From contig JABDIV010000020.1 of the NCBI GenBank assembly GCA_013003555.1, positions 1 to 58,027 on the forward strand: DNA of 58,027 nt. The letters are read 5' to 3'. Made by a program: the position numbers and the translations under genes. Source of the DNA: Flavobacteriaceae bacterium (GTDB lineage: Bacteria; Bacteroidota; Bacteroidia; Flavobacteriales; Flavobacteriaceae). Within the stretch, counting starts at the first letter, position 1. Each line of letters begins with the position of its first letter. The notes beneath the pieces are model-generated. The model had not been told where the DNA came from. It did not search any database and saw nothing but the letters and a program-made list of their open reading frames with translations. Positions 18,601-25,837 of the stretch are shown piece after piece.

Positions 18601-20606
18601 AATTCTTGTAAATTCCCATTTCCATCACACTCGACAGTCATGTCGGAGGGAAGTGTGGTGATTACGGGAGCCGTTGTGTCAACAATAGCGAAAGTTGCAG
18701 ATGTTGAGGAAGAGTTTCCACAATCGTCTGTAGCCGTAAAGGTCACAGTTGCAGAACCGGTTTCCATACAACCATCTGAAAGGCCGTCAAAATCATTAGT
18801 CCATGATACAGAACCGCAAACATCTGATGCGGTTGCACCACCGTAACTTGCAAGCCAACCTTCAAGATCAGCAGCATTACCTGCTCCATCGCATTCGACA
18901 GAAAGGTCTGAGGCAGGGGTTACATCAGGAGCCTGGTTATCTTCAATCGTAAATGTCGCAACGGTTTTAGTAGAGTTACCGCAATCGTCAGAAGCTGTAA
19001 ACTCAACTGTTGCAGAACCAGTCGCTCCGCAATCATCTGTTAACCCGCTGAAGTTATTACTCCAGCTAACATTGCCACAATCGTCAGACGCAGAAGCACC
19101 ACCGTTAGATGCTAACCAATCATTAAGATCGGCTACATTACCCTGACCATCACATTCAACATTCAGGTCGGCTGCCGCTACATCGATAGTTGGGCCATTG
19201 CTGTCAACGACTGTTATCGTTTGAGTAGCTGTTATTTTTCTTCCACATTCGTCTGTAAATTCATAATTAACATTAAATTCTCCACAGCTGCCTTCAAAAG
19301 CATCAGCCGTTCCCTGAACTTCTCCGTTAATCGCACAAGCACCACCTTCAACACCATTTGAGTAGTACAAGAATCCAGGAACAAAATTATCGACTTCCTT
19401 ACAGTCAATACTCACGTCCTGAGGCGTTGCAAACTCAGCCGGCGGGGCTGGCAGTACGGTTATAGTAATGGAATGTGAAGAGGAATTTCCACATTCGTCA
19501 GTTGCAGTCCACGTTCTGATTACCTCACCACCTTCACAGGCAATTCCCAATCCCGAAACATCATCTGCAAAATCGGCTTTATTTTTTCCGTCAGTACAAT
19601 TATCAGTAAAGTTAATTGGTTGAGCAATTGGAATCTCATCAATGCAATTTACTGTAAAATCGTCTGGAAGGACATCCAATACAGGTGCTTCGGTATCGCC
19701 ACCTGTATAAGCTAATACAAGTTCATTTGCGAAGTTTCCACAATCATCCTGGATTGTATAGGATATCTCACCTTTCCATCCGCAATCATCACCTTTGAAA
19801 AGGGCTGTTTTTGTTACGTTTACATTCCCACAATTATCTACAAACAGTGCAGCAATTTCGTTTTCAGTTGGTCCGGTTGGCCTGTCATCGTAACACAGAT
19901 TAAGTCCGAACTCACCCGTGGGTAGTTCAGCATTCTTATCCAGAATAGGAGCAGCGGTATCTCCACCGCTATAGCTGATCTCAACATTGGTTGAATTCCC
20001 GCAATCATCACTGATTATATAAAGATAAGTAACACTCCACTGACAATCGTTACCCTCAGGGGTTCCAGATTTTTGGACATTCACGTTTCCGCAGTTATCA
20101 GTGTAAAGTGCCGCAATATCGTCTTTTGACGGTCCTGTTGGAATTTCATCATAGCAGAGATTTAAATCGGAATCCCCGGTTGGTAAATTCCCAGTTAATT
20201 CAGGAGCAGAGTTATCCCCACCTTGATAATCGATCTTTAAAGGGATAAGGTCATTATCTCCACATTTAATCGCATAGGAATAAATCACTTCCCAGCTGCA
20301 GTCATTGCCGCTTACAACTGTTGTGAGAATTACCGTGACTTCAGAATCAGGACACTGACTGCTGTAAAGGTCAATTACCTCTTCAACTGTAAATGGAGGC
20401 CCAGGAGCCTCATCAAGACAGACGAAGAATTCATCATTTTGTGCCTGCACAGACATAGTCATTGAAAACGCAAAAAGCATAAAGAACAAAATGGTCTTCA
20501 TGCTCGACGAATTACAATTCCTAAAGCCTATGCCAAAACAAGCTAAATTCGTAATGGCGTGCCAAAAAGACTTGCCTTTACTTTTGGTAAAATTGTTCAT
20601 AAACAT
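12678..20606 (-). CDS. Giant secreted HYR-like repeat protein with type A T9SS sorting domain
   Basis: A 2642-residue secreted protein. A signal peptide (hydrophobic core at about 37-53, ending VQAQ) follows a 35-residue extension. Three kinds of repeat of about 80 residues follow. N-terminal units contain LNLCYDxxPTGP (three near 80-330, two more near 1640-1900). Ten units at about 480-1490 open with a variant of TVECDGxGN and carry DDCGATGSATVTFTATDDCGN-type cores. Five units at about 1910-2305 open with DAPxAPADV. Cysteines recur at fixed positions. Non-repeat domains are inserted at about 949-1084 and 1445-1624. The last 90 residues (from about 2555) form a type A Por secretion tail. Such proteins are usually adhesins; no enzyme motif is seen. 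The ATGs at 20606 and 20600 or 20501 are all possible starts. Confidence 0.9.
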   Translation of the reverse strand: MFMNNFTKSKGKSFWHAITNLACFGIGFRNCNSSSMKTILFFMLFAFSMTMSVQAQNDEFFVCLDEAPGPPFTVEEVIDLYSSQCPDSEVTVILTTVVSGNDCSWEVIYSYAIKCGDNDLIPLKIDYQGGDNSAPELTGNLPTGDSDLNLCYDEIPTGPSKDDIAALYTDNCGNVNVQKSGTPEGNDCQWSVTYLYIISDDCGNSTNVEISYSGGDTAAPILDKNAELPTGEFGLNLCYDDRPTGPTENEIAALFVDNCGNVNVTKTALFKGDDCGWKGEISYTIQDDCGNFANELVLAYTGGDTEAPVLDVLPDDFTVNCIDEIPIAQPINFTDNCTDGKNKADFADDVSGLGIACEGGEVIRTWTATDECGNSSSHSITITVLPAPPAEFATPQDVSIDCKEVDNFVPGFLYYSNGVEGGACAINGEVQGTADAFEGSCGEFNVNYEFTDECGRKITATQTITVVDSNGPTIDVAAADLNVECDGQGNVADLNDWLASNGGASASDDCGNVSWSNNFSGLTDDCGATGSATVEFTASDDCGNSTKTVATFTIEDNQAPDVTPASDLSVECDGAGNAADLEGWLASYGGATASDVCGSVSWTNDFDGLSDGCMETGSATVTFTATDDCGNSSSTSATFAIVDTTAPVITTLPSDMTVECDGNGNLQEFETWLANNGGGVAEDLCGFATWEAEYDLFTDECGATGSIKVDFAAVDGCGNVTKASASFIIEDTLDPTIDTQASDLTVECDGNGNAQDLNGWLASNGGATASDACSGVTWSNDFNGLSDDCGATGSATVTFTATDDCGNSSSTTATFTIEDSLPPSFESEASDLTVECDGNGNTDQLNAWLASNGGAIAYDQCSSVTWSNNYSGLTDDCGATGSATVEFAAVDECGLVSKTTATFTIVDTTDPTFSYVPADLTLECDQPDPKEDATAVDECGSASVAYEDYYDYTPWQANVEGNGSVDLTLLPDGFSATGASDGNFSGDFYFNAAFTTVKSVTISFDWTFSSNDLGGVFDPLGVFANGELSEIYNGSDNEANGSYSMSLNAGSIFAIGILNNGDAAFGSATVVVSNLSIETNDLECPITECFIRQFTATDECGNTATAEQFITFVDTTPPVIDTPAADLTVECDGNGNYDDLLQWLENNGNAAASDACGNVTWSYICGLVDTDEVPTGVPSDVCLLSDECGATGSVTVTFVATDDCDNYSTTVATFTIEDTLKPTIDVPAGDLTVECDGTGNPNDLGAWLASYGGAQASDQCSGVTWTDDFTGLSDDCGATGSATVTFTATDDCGNFSSTTATFTIEDTTPPSIDTEASDETVECDGTGNTDQLNAWLANNGGASASDLCGDAAWTNDFSALSDECGATGSATVIFTATDDCGNKSTTSATFTIQDSQAPSIDIQASDQTVECDGEGNAADLEAWLANNGGASASDLCSDVSWSYTCNPRSANAGLPWIGFMNVFDLGGGYQFGTGWGVPDLVTEIDTDANTLTLKPNRINDLDPYWYNPDGSGNKIMEASTFVGDNSLVGQSFTFSGTVLSNTLDPSYENYAFIRIFDGGFGLLEQITAPLTEGDFAVTYNNTQAGAVNIQYGFTVRGVNVNPGAAFDDAYNALGSVVITGEECALTDECAATGSTTVTFIATDDCGNSSMTTATFTIEDTTAPVLTGVIPPSENELNLCADNKPAPTPIEDIEALFDEACGDVIVTLETSEVGDDCNWAVMYSYFVTDECGNDYGDVKIYYAGYDQSAPVIQEVPDLTIDCSEEVPPANPEITDNCDQEVDVQYSEEIIPGDCPGNYVVERSWTAIDDCGNSSVETQTITVQDNTAPTLKDGEEIPVGDNQLNSCKPEDIGPSSADILALYEDDCSNVEVIREFHVSGSDCSWIAWVSFQIVDDCGNEGDFFKLWYEGADETAPDAPAAPADVTVQCASDVPAPIELKAVDNCDGEISASPTAQVTPGDCANSFTMVRTWTFTDSCGNSSSVSQTINVNDDTAPDAPAAPADVAAQCASDVPAPVELTAVDNCDGDITVGPSVQVTPGDCENSFTMVRTWTFTDSCGNSSSVSQTITVNDDTAPDAPAAPADVTVECASEVPAPVDLTAVDNCDGDITVSPTAQVTPGDCANTFTMVRTWTFSDSCNNTSSVSQTIIVKDSTAPDAPTAPADVTAQCASEVPAPVDLTAIDNCDGDITVSPTAETTPGNCDNSYTMVRTWTFTDTCGNTSSVSQTITVNDDIAPDAPAAPADVTVECSDDVPTAQDLKAIDNCDGEISGVASDSSDGQTCPETITRTWTFTDSCGNQSSVSQTITVDDTTAPEISCPADMDFGTVLATPAFATAPDSASDNCDDDLTIEYVDADDETYVPGEGFEDPGAVYKFICQTPGLPLFDFVTFTWDGTYSDVGIGQPKANYTPDDDHPGWELKFVVGIIRPDGGGLTNDWVLYNEQGDPQDKEVGKLAVKNSQNNEPAFPDCDANWQETDLLQGAEPQGYNCKILRVECLGLEGGPGVTCYTKVRSFIATDDCGNSEMCAVIYTWKIEDVEAPTAAPEQQDEVFGGVELDFTAYPVPFDKEVTIKYNFDFDSDVTIQVFDTKGLLIYSETQNNYRKDNDVRTKINLSRGGDQVFYVTVNTNRGAVTKKIVSSTLKRR
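13690..14880 (-). repeat. Five tandem 240-bp coding repeats
   Basis: Inside the giant gene the sequence around 13921, 14161, 14401 and 14641 realigns at exactly 240-base steps (80 codons), with a further diverged unit on the 13,680 side. The units between 14161 and 14880 are nearly identical at the DNA level over long stretches, which suggests recent duplication or gene conversion. Confidence 0.9.
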
Positions 20607-20992
20607 AACATTTAGATTTAATTAAAATTTTTCAACAAATACTGTTGCTATTGCTTTCCAAAACAGAGCGTAATTCAAGTTTAAGTTTGGGCTTGGGGGC
20701 GACACGATGAGCAAGGAAAAATCCTCACGGATCAGTCCATGTCAAATAGTCTAAATCGCAACCATACAGCGATGATCAGCGATCAATATTTGTGCTAGAA
20801 ATCAATTAAATTGTTATGCTATTAAACAATTTTTTGGGTAAGAGATAAATCATCTGAATTTCAATGATTCATCTAATTAAGAAAGAGTTGCATAGGCCTA
20901 TACCAACCCTCATTCCAAAATTAGATTAAATAAGACCGAATCCAAATGCGTTTAGCTAATTTTTTCGCATTTGGACGAAAAAAATATAGCTT
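20607..20992. promoter_or_regulatory. Spacer upstream of the giant repeat gene
   Basis: This 386-base spacer lies between hutH and the giant gene, both on the minus strand. No ORF or clear terminator is seen. On the minus strand a TTTTGG near 20667 followed after about 17 bases by TATTTG is a loose promoter match for the giant gene. Such a start would place the ATGs at 20606/20600 just downstream. The rest shows nothing I can support. Confidence 0.35.
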
Positions 20993-22507
20993 TTAAACGA
21001 AGAAAAGCTCCGTATTATCAAGATGCAGGTCATTCAGGAAGGCGATTGACTTCGCTATATCGTCACGTAAAAACTGGTCTTCAGTGATAAATGGCACTTC
21101 CTTTCTGAATGCCTTTAAAAATTCAATAATGAAGGGAGAAGATTGCATCGGTTCACGAAAAAACAGGGCTTGTGACGCATTGAATAACTCTATCGCCAAA
21201 ATCCGTTTTACGTTGTCAATCAGGTCTTTAGCCTGAACAGCGGCATTTGCGCCCATACTTACATGGTCTTCCTGGCCGTTTGAACTCACAATTGAGTCGA
21301 TACTCGCCGGCGTAGCCAATTGTTTATTAGCACTAACAATACTTGCGGCAGTATATTGCGGAATCATAAAACCCGAATTCAACCCCGGGTTATCAACCAG
21401 AAAGTCAGGAAGTTCACGCTGACCCGATACCAATTGAAAGGTACGCCGTTCTGAAATATTGCCGAGTTCAGCCATGGCAATTTTCAAAAAATCAAAGGCG
21501 AAAGCCAGGGGCTGACCATGAAAGTTTCCACCGGAAATAATCTCATCATCCTCGGCAAAAATATTTGGGTTGTCGGTAACAGCGTTTACCTCGGTTATAA
21601 ATGTCCGTTCGATGAACTTGATGGTGTCGAAAGTAGCGCCATGAACCTGAGGAATGCAGCGGAAAGAATATGGATCTTGAACATTCTGTTTTTTCTTGAG
21701 CATGAGTTCACTGCCTTCCAAAAATGACCGTACTCGTCTTGCGGTAACAAGCTGACCGTTATGCGGTCTTACCATATGAACCAGATCAAAAAATGGCTCC
21801 AGACTACCGTTGTATGCATCGAGAGAAATACTGCTGATCAAGTCGGCTAAATAGGATATTTTTTTTGCTTCGATTAACAGGTAAATACCGTAGGAACTCA
21901 TGAATTGGGTTCCGTTAAGCAGGGCCAATCCTTCCTTCGATCTCAATTCAATCGGGGCCCAGCCAAACCGATCAAGAATGGTTTCGGCTTTAACAATTTC
22001 ACCGTTAAACCAAACCTCACCCTCCCCAAGAAGGGGTAAACACAAATGTGCAAGAGGTGCCAGATCACCCGATGCACCCAAAGATCCCTGTGTATAAACA
22101 ACAGGATAAATGTCATTGTTATAAAAATCGATCAGACGATTAACAGTCTCTAATTGAACACCACTATGACCATAACTCAAGGAGCGGATTTTAGACCACA
22201 ACATGATCTTTATAATCTCTTCAGGGACATGGTCACCGGTTCCGCAAGCATGTGACAACATTAAATTCCGTTGTAGTTTTGAAAGATTATCATCATTAAT
22301 CTTGACATTATGCAGCGATCCAAAACCGGTATTGATTCCATAAAACGGTCTGTCCCGTTCACTCAAACGTTTATCGAGATATTGTCTGCATCTTAATATT
22401 CGGCCTTTGCATTCGTCTGATAATTTTAGTTTACTATTCGAGCGAATGAGGTTATGGATAGTCTCAAGATCCAACGGATCCGGACTCACGAGATGAACAT
22501 CAGACAT
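20993..22507 (-). CDS. hutH: Histidine ammonia-lyase
   Basis: A 504-residue lyase that removes ammonia from histidine to give urocanate. The self-forming MIO cofactor comes from Ala145-Ser146-Gly147 in GSLGASGDLAPL, and the catalytic tyrosine loop YGINTGFGS is at 56-64. The selectivity pair is Ser85-His86 (LSHACG), as in histidine lyases and unlike the HL or FL pairs of tyrosine and phenylalanine lyases. hutU, hutI and hutG are not in the window. The gene stands alone, with 117 bases to the divergent TlpA-like gene. Confidence 0.95.
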   Translation of the reverse strand: MSDVHLVSPDPLDLETIHNLIRSNSKLKLSDECKGRILRCRQYLDKRLSERDRPFYGINTGFGSLHNVKINDDNLSKLQRNLMLSHACGTGDHVPEEIIKIMLWSKIRSLSYGHSGVQLETVNRLIDFYNNDIYPVVYTQGSLGASGDLAPLAHLCLPLLGEGEVWFNGEIVKAETILDRFGWAPIELRSKEGLALLNGTQFMSSYGIYLLIEAKKISYLADLISSISLDAYNGSLEPFFDLVHMVRPHNGQLVTARRVRSFLEGSELMLKKKQNVQDPYSFRCIPQVHGATFDTIKFIERTFITEVNAVTDNPNIFAEDDEIISGGNFHGQPLAFAFDFLKIAMAELGNISERRTFQLVSGQRELPDFLVDNPGLNSGFMIPQYTAASIVSANKQLATPASIDSIVSSNGQEDHVSMGANAAVQAKDLIDNVKRILAIELFNASQALFFREPMQSSPFIIEFLKAFRKEVPFITEDQFLRDDIAKSIAFLNDLHLDNTELFFV

Positions 22508-22572
22508 AGGAGGGTTGTTTCAGCCAAATTACTACAATGCACAAAATATTTCCAAATAATTGTTAATTATTA

Positions 22573-22601
22573 TTGTTATTCATTCCTGGGTGGTATTTTT
22601 G
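22573..22601 (+). promoter_or_regulatory. Predicted promoter for the TlpA-like gene
   Basis: TTG at 22573-22575, 18 bases, then TATTTTTG at 22594-22601, an exact TAnnTTTG. Transcription would begin a few bases later, which excludes the upstream in-frame codon at 22573 and supports the ATG at 22624. Confidence 0.7.
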
Positions 22602-22623
22602 CCTAAATCATTCCTCACTTATC

Positions 22624-24003
22624 ATGAAAAAACTAATTTATTCGGTATGCATTGTAAGTCTTATGCTTTCATGCAGTACCGACCCCGAAATTGATTATGC
22701 CTTAATCAAAGGTCAGGTAGATAATCCAAAAACAGAAATAATAACGATTTTTAAAGGTCGTGAAAAATTAAAAGAGATCGTTATTACGCAAGACGGTTCT
22801 TTCGCGGACACCCTGCGGGTATCAGATGGATATTATGGCCTTTCACACGGAAATGAGAGTTCATCTGTTTATTTCGCTCCTGGTTATGATCTGAATATTA
22901 CTTTCAATACCCAGGAATTTGATGAGTCAATCCGCTATGAAGGGGCTGGATCTCAAATCAACAATTATTTAGCGCAAAAATATCTTGAGCATGAAAAAGC
23001 CGTTGGAGATGTCCCCGCTTATTATTCACTTGATGAAAGCGACTATGCCGAGAAAGCTCTAGCCATGAAAAACATGGATCTTCAAGCACTTGAAAATGCC
23101 GGGATTACCGACCAGAAATTTATTGACCTGGAGACCGATAACTTAAAATATGAACATTTTAATATCTTAAATAAATATGAATCTTATCACGCTTACTATG
23201 CCAAAAAAGACGGATTTAAGGTGAGTGATGATTTTCTCCCCGCTGAAATCAAGACTATGGCTTTTGACGATGAGCAATCTTACACTCAAATACCGAGTTA
23301 TAACAGTTTGGCGAACAGTCAAATGAGTGATAAAATTTATGAAGCGATCGGAGATGATTATCAAAATGCCCGTGTAGATCATTTCGATGTCCTTGCCCAG
23401 GCCAAAATTCCGGCACTTAAAAATGACATTATCTCAGGCATGGGAAGCTTCCTTGTCTCGCCAGCTAATCCTAATATGGCCGATTTATATAATTTCTTTA
23501 TCGAGAATTTAAGTGACGAGGACATAAAAGCGAAACTCACCGAGAAATTCAATAGAAATAAGAATCTTATGAAGGGTATGCCATCCCCTCAATTCACTCA
23601 ATACGAAAATCATAAAGGCGGAACAACATCTCTTGTTGAATTAAAAGGCAAATATGTTTATATCGATGTTTGGGCTACATGGTGTGCGCCATGCATTCGT
23701 GAGGTGCCATACTTAAAAGAAATTGAATCCTCTTATCACGACAGGAATATTGAATTTGTCAGCACCTCTATTGATAAAGCTGCCGATCATAACAAATGGA
23801 TCGACATGGTTAAGGATAAATCCTTAGGAGGTATCCAACTATTTGCCGATAATGACTGGAATTCGAAATTCATTAAGGATTATGCTATTGAAGGTATCCC
23901 TAGATTCATTCTGGTAGATCCTGATGGAAATATCGTTTCGGCCGACGCACCACGGCCTTCCAATCCAAAACTGGTCAAGCTTTTCGAAGCACTTAAATTA
24001 TAA
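22624..24003 (+). CDS. TlpA-family thioredoxin-like lipoprotein
   Basis: A 459-residue lipoprotein. The signal ends in LMLSCS, a lipobox with Cys17, so it is probably lipid-anchored in the envelope. The N-terminal third is beta-rich, like the DUF4369-type domain often fused to these redoxins, and the middle is helical. The C-terminal 150 residues are a thioredoxin fold with the active site WATWCAPCIREVP and a cis-Pro segment EGIPRFILVD. It likely reduces or exchanges disulfides outside the cytoplasm, but its target is unknown. The chosen start follows the promoter and gives a clean signal peptide. The hairpin at 24006-24029 ends the transcript. Confidence 0.88.
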   Translation: MKKLIYSVCIVSLMLSCSTDPEIDYALIKGQVDNPKTEIITIFKGREKLKEIVITQDGSFADTLRVSDGYYGLSHGNESSSVYFAPGYDLNITFNTQEFDESIRYEGAGSQINNYLAQKYLEHEKAVGDVPAYYSLDESDYAEKALAMKNMDLQALENAGITDQKFIDLETDNLKYEHFNILNKYESYHAYYAKKDGFKVSDDFLPAEIKTMAFDDEQSYTQIPSYNSLANSQMSDKIYEAIGDDYQNARVDHFDVLAQAKIPALKNDIISGMGSFLVSPANPNMADLYNFFIENLSDEDIKAKLTEKFNRNKNLMKGMPSPQFTQYENHKGGTTSLVELKGKYVYIDVWATWCAPCIREVPYLKEIESSYHDRNIEFVSTSIDKAADHNKWIDMVKDKSLGGIQLFADNDWNSKFIKDYAIEGIPRFILVDPDGNIVSADAPRPSNPKLVKLFEALKL

Positions 24004-24005
24004 AT

Positions 24006-24029
24006 AAACTGCCTTCGGGCAGTTTTTTT
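24006..24029. terminator. Terminator between TlpA-like gene and nnr
   Basis: Stem AAACTGCC/GGCAGTTT around a stable TTCG tetraloop (24006-24025), followed by a T run on the plus strand. The minus-strand gene nnr ends at 24028, so the hairpin may serve both convergent genes. Confidence 0.92.
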
Positions 24030-25587
24030 ATACCTCTTCCTTATTTTCTTCTTCCTCTGCCTGTTCCACAGGTTCGGGTTGTCTGAATAGATCGATTATT
24101 GCCTGACCCAGATTATCGGTAATATCGCTCGCCATCATCCCCTCATAACCGAGGTGCTGTGTAGCCATATCCCCGGCCCTGCCATGCAAATAAACGCCAA
24201 ATATTGCGGCATTTAACGGGTCATACCCCTGACTGACCAGACCAGTAAGTGTTCCGGTAAGCACATCGCCCGCTCCTGCAGTCGCCATGCCTGGATTACC
24301 GGTTGAATTGATAAAAAGTTTATCTTCAAAAATAGTAATGGTATGAGCCCCTTTAATAATGAGTATGACATTGTGTTCTCGCGCAAAAGTTTTTGATTTT
24401 TCCAATTTATCGAAGTCATCGGTCCATGCCCCAACCAAACGTTCCAATTCTTTAGGGTGTGGCGTTAAAATCGATTTGGGAGGTAATGATTTCAAAAGTG
24501 GCATATCAGTGGCGAGGATATTCAATGCATCTGCATCGATCACCAACGGTTTGTTATTATTTTTCAAAAACGCCTTCAGTGCCGTTGTTGTGATTTTACT
24601 TGTCCCCAACCCGATTCCTATCCCCACGACTGTTGGATCGAAATCGAATGAAATATTTGAAATCTGTTTTTCCTGTTCATCTGTAATAACCATCACTTCC
24701 GGAATTGCTGTTTGAAGTACAACATATCCGCATTTCGGAAGAAATGCCGTTACAAGGCCCGCACCGATTTGAAGGGCAGCCCGACTCGACAGTATAACAG
24801 CACCAATTTTGCCATAACTTCCGCCAACAATTAGTGCATGACCGAAATCTCCTTTATGAGCAAATTTTCCTCTTGGCTTATAAAGAGGCATCACTTCAAA
24901 CTTGCCTATCAATTCGGCTTCTGTTGGTGTACTGAAAAGAAAGTCCTGGTCAAGACCGATATCGAGTATCTCCCATTGCTGGGTATATTTAGCAGTATCA
25001 GGAAGAAAAAATACCAATTTTGGAGAGGCAAAACTCAAGGTATGATTTGCCCAAACAACACCAGTTTCATCCTCCGGAACCCGGTTGGAATAAAGTCCGG
25101 AAGGCATATCGACTGCAAGTGTGAATGCACCCGAATTCCTGAAATTTTGAAACAGCGTTTTAATCCAATCATCAACAGGTCGATTCAGTCCAATTCCAAA
25201 TACAGCATCAACAATTATATCGTCCCGGTTTATTGTCGGAAAATCTTCTTTGCACGATAATAAAATGGGCCAGGATTTGGTAACCGTTTTCACACGATCG
25301 TAGTTCACTAAAAAATCCTTTGAGCGTTTATCGCTGCAATTCACGACATAGGTAATAACATTATATCCATGGGTAATCAAGTGTCTTGAAACTACCAACC
25401 CATCACCTCCGTTGTTCCCAATACCGCAGAAAACATGAATGGGAACTTGTGCACCCTGCATGCGTGTGTGCAACCATTTAAAAATCTGGCTGCCTGCCCG
25501 CTCCATCAACTCGGTTGACGTTATCCCCTGGCGTTCGGCAGTTAACCGATCCCCTTCATAAATTTGCTCTTTGGCGAAAATTTTCAT
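24028..25587 (-). CDS. nnr: Bifunctional NAD(P)H-hydrate epimerase / ADP-dependent dehydratase
   Basis: A 519-residue fusion of YjeF_N epimerase (about 1-210) and YjeF_C/carbohydrate-kinase-like dehydratase (about 225-500). It repairs hydrated NAD(P)H: the first domain interconverts the R and S forms, and the second dehydrates the S form using ADP. Visible motifs are GIGNNGGDGLVVSRHL (epimerase nucleotide loop) and GNPGMATAGAGDVLTG with the catalytic Asp of the kinase-like fold. The C terminus is a short Glu-rich tail. It is divergent from thrA across a 250-base spacer. Confidence 0.95.
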   Translation of the reverse strand: MKIFAKEQIYEGDRLTAERQGITSTELMERAGSQIFKWLHTRMQGAQVPIHVFCGIGNNGGDGLVVSRHLITHGYNVITYVVNCSDKRSKDFLVNYDRVKTVTKSWPILLSCKEDFPTINRDDIIVDAVFGIGLNRPVDDWIKTLFQNFRNSGAFTLAVDMPSGLYSNRVPEDETGVVWANHTLSFASPKLVFFLPDTAKYTQQWEILDIGLDQDFLFSTPTEAELIGKFEVMPLYKPRGKFAHKGDFGHALIVGGSYGKIGAVILSSRAALQIGAGLVTAFLPKCGYVVLQTAIPEVMVITDEQEKQISNISFDFDPTVVGIGIGLGTSKITTTALKAFLKNNNKPLVIDADALNILATDMPLLKSLPPKSILTPHPKELERLVGAWTDDFDKLEKSKTFAREHNVILIIKGAHTITIFEDKLFINSTGNPGMATAGAGDVLTGTLTGLVSQGYDPLNAAIFGVYLHGRAGDMATQHLGYEGMMASDITDNLGQAIIDLFRQPEPVEQAEEEENKEEV

Positions 25588-25636
25588 TGTATCGAAGAAT
25601 ATCTAAGGATATATTTTTTTATAGCAGTAAAAATAA

Positions 25637-25644
25637 TACTTTTG
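25637..25644 (+). promoter_or_regulatory. Predicted -7 element for the thr operon
   Basis: TACTTTTG matches TAnnTTTG exactly, but no good -33 TTG is seen at the usual distance. Transcription would begin around 25650, about 33 bases before the leader ORF and about 190 bases before thrA. Confidence 0.5.
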
Positions 25645-25682
25645 AATTGCAAAGCTGTTAAATGTTGGTATTTAAAAGACAT

Positions 25683-25757
25683 ATGAAAATCATTTTCGCT
25701 CCTTTTGTAGCATGCTTGATCAATGCAATTGTATATACCTTCATAACAACCCGTTAG
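25683..25757 (+). CDS. Candidate threonine-operon leader peptide (24 codons)
   Basis: This short ORF starts with ATG at 25683 and ends with TAG at 25755-25757. The encoded peptide ends YTFITTR, with four codons for Thr or Ile in its last six residues (ACC, ATA, ACA, ACC) and more Ile earlier. Its final codons form the 5' arm of the terminator-like hairpin that follows, and an A-rich stretch precedes the ATG. The arrangement parallels thrL leaders that control attenuation of threonine operons. Recognition rests on position, composition and the hairpin, not on similarity. It could be a chance ORF. Confidence 0.5.
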   Translation: MKIIFAPFVACLINAIVYTFITTR

Positions 25758-25775
25758 GGTTGTGCATTATTTTTA
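25746..25775 (+). terminator. Candidate thr attenuator hairpin
   Basis: A perfect seven-pair stem ACAACCC/GGGTTGT (25746-25752 with 25757-25763) with a GTTA loop is followed by GCATTATTTTTAT. The flanking genes diverge, so no upstream plus-strand gene needs terminating here. The hairpin can act only on transcripts that start in this spacer, that is, those heading for thrA. AATGCA at 25722-25727 and TGCATT at 25763-25768 could form a competing or extending pairing. Confidence 0.6.
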
Positions 25776-25837
25776 TCTTCGATCCTGAATCACTTTATTC
25801 CTAATATTATATTTGCAATTATTTATTTGTCTGAATT

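Noticed and set aside
12700..20600. Many plus-strand ORFs of 60-150 codons across the giant minus-strand gene (for example 18397-18846)
   Set aside because: They are antisense shadows created by the biased codons of the repeats, with no start context or recognisable protein.
20993..22507. Tyrosine or phenylalanine ammonia-lyase instead of HutH
   Set aside because: The selectivity pair is Ser-His (LSHACG), the histidine-lyase pattern.
24838..25260. 140-codon plus-strand ORF
   Set aside because: It is antisense to the well-supported nnr gene and has no protein-like composition.
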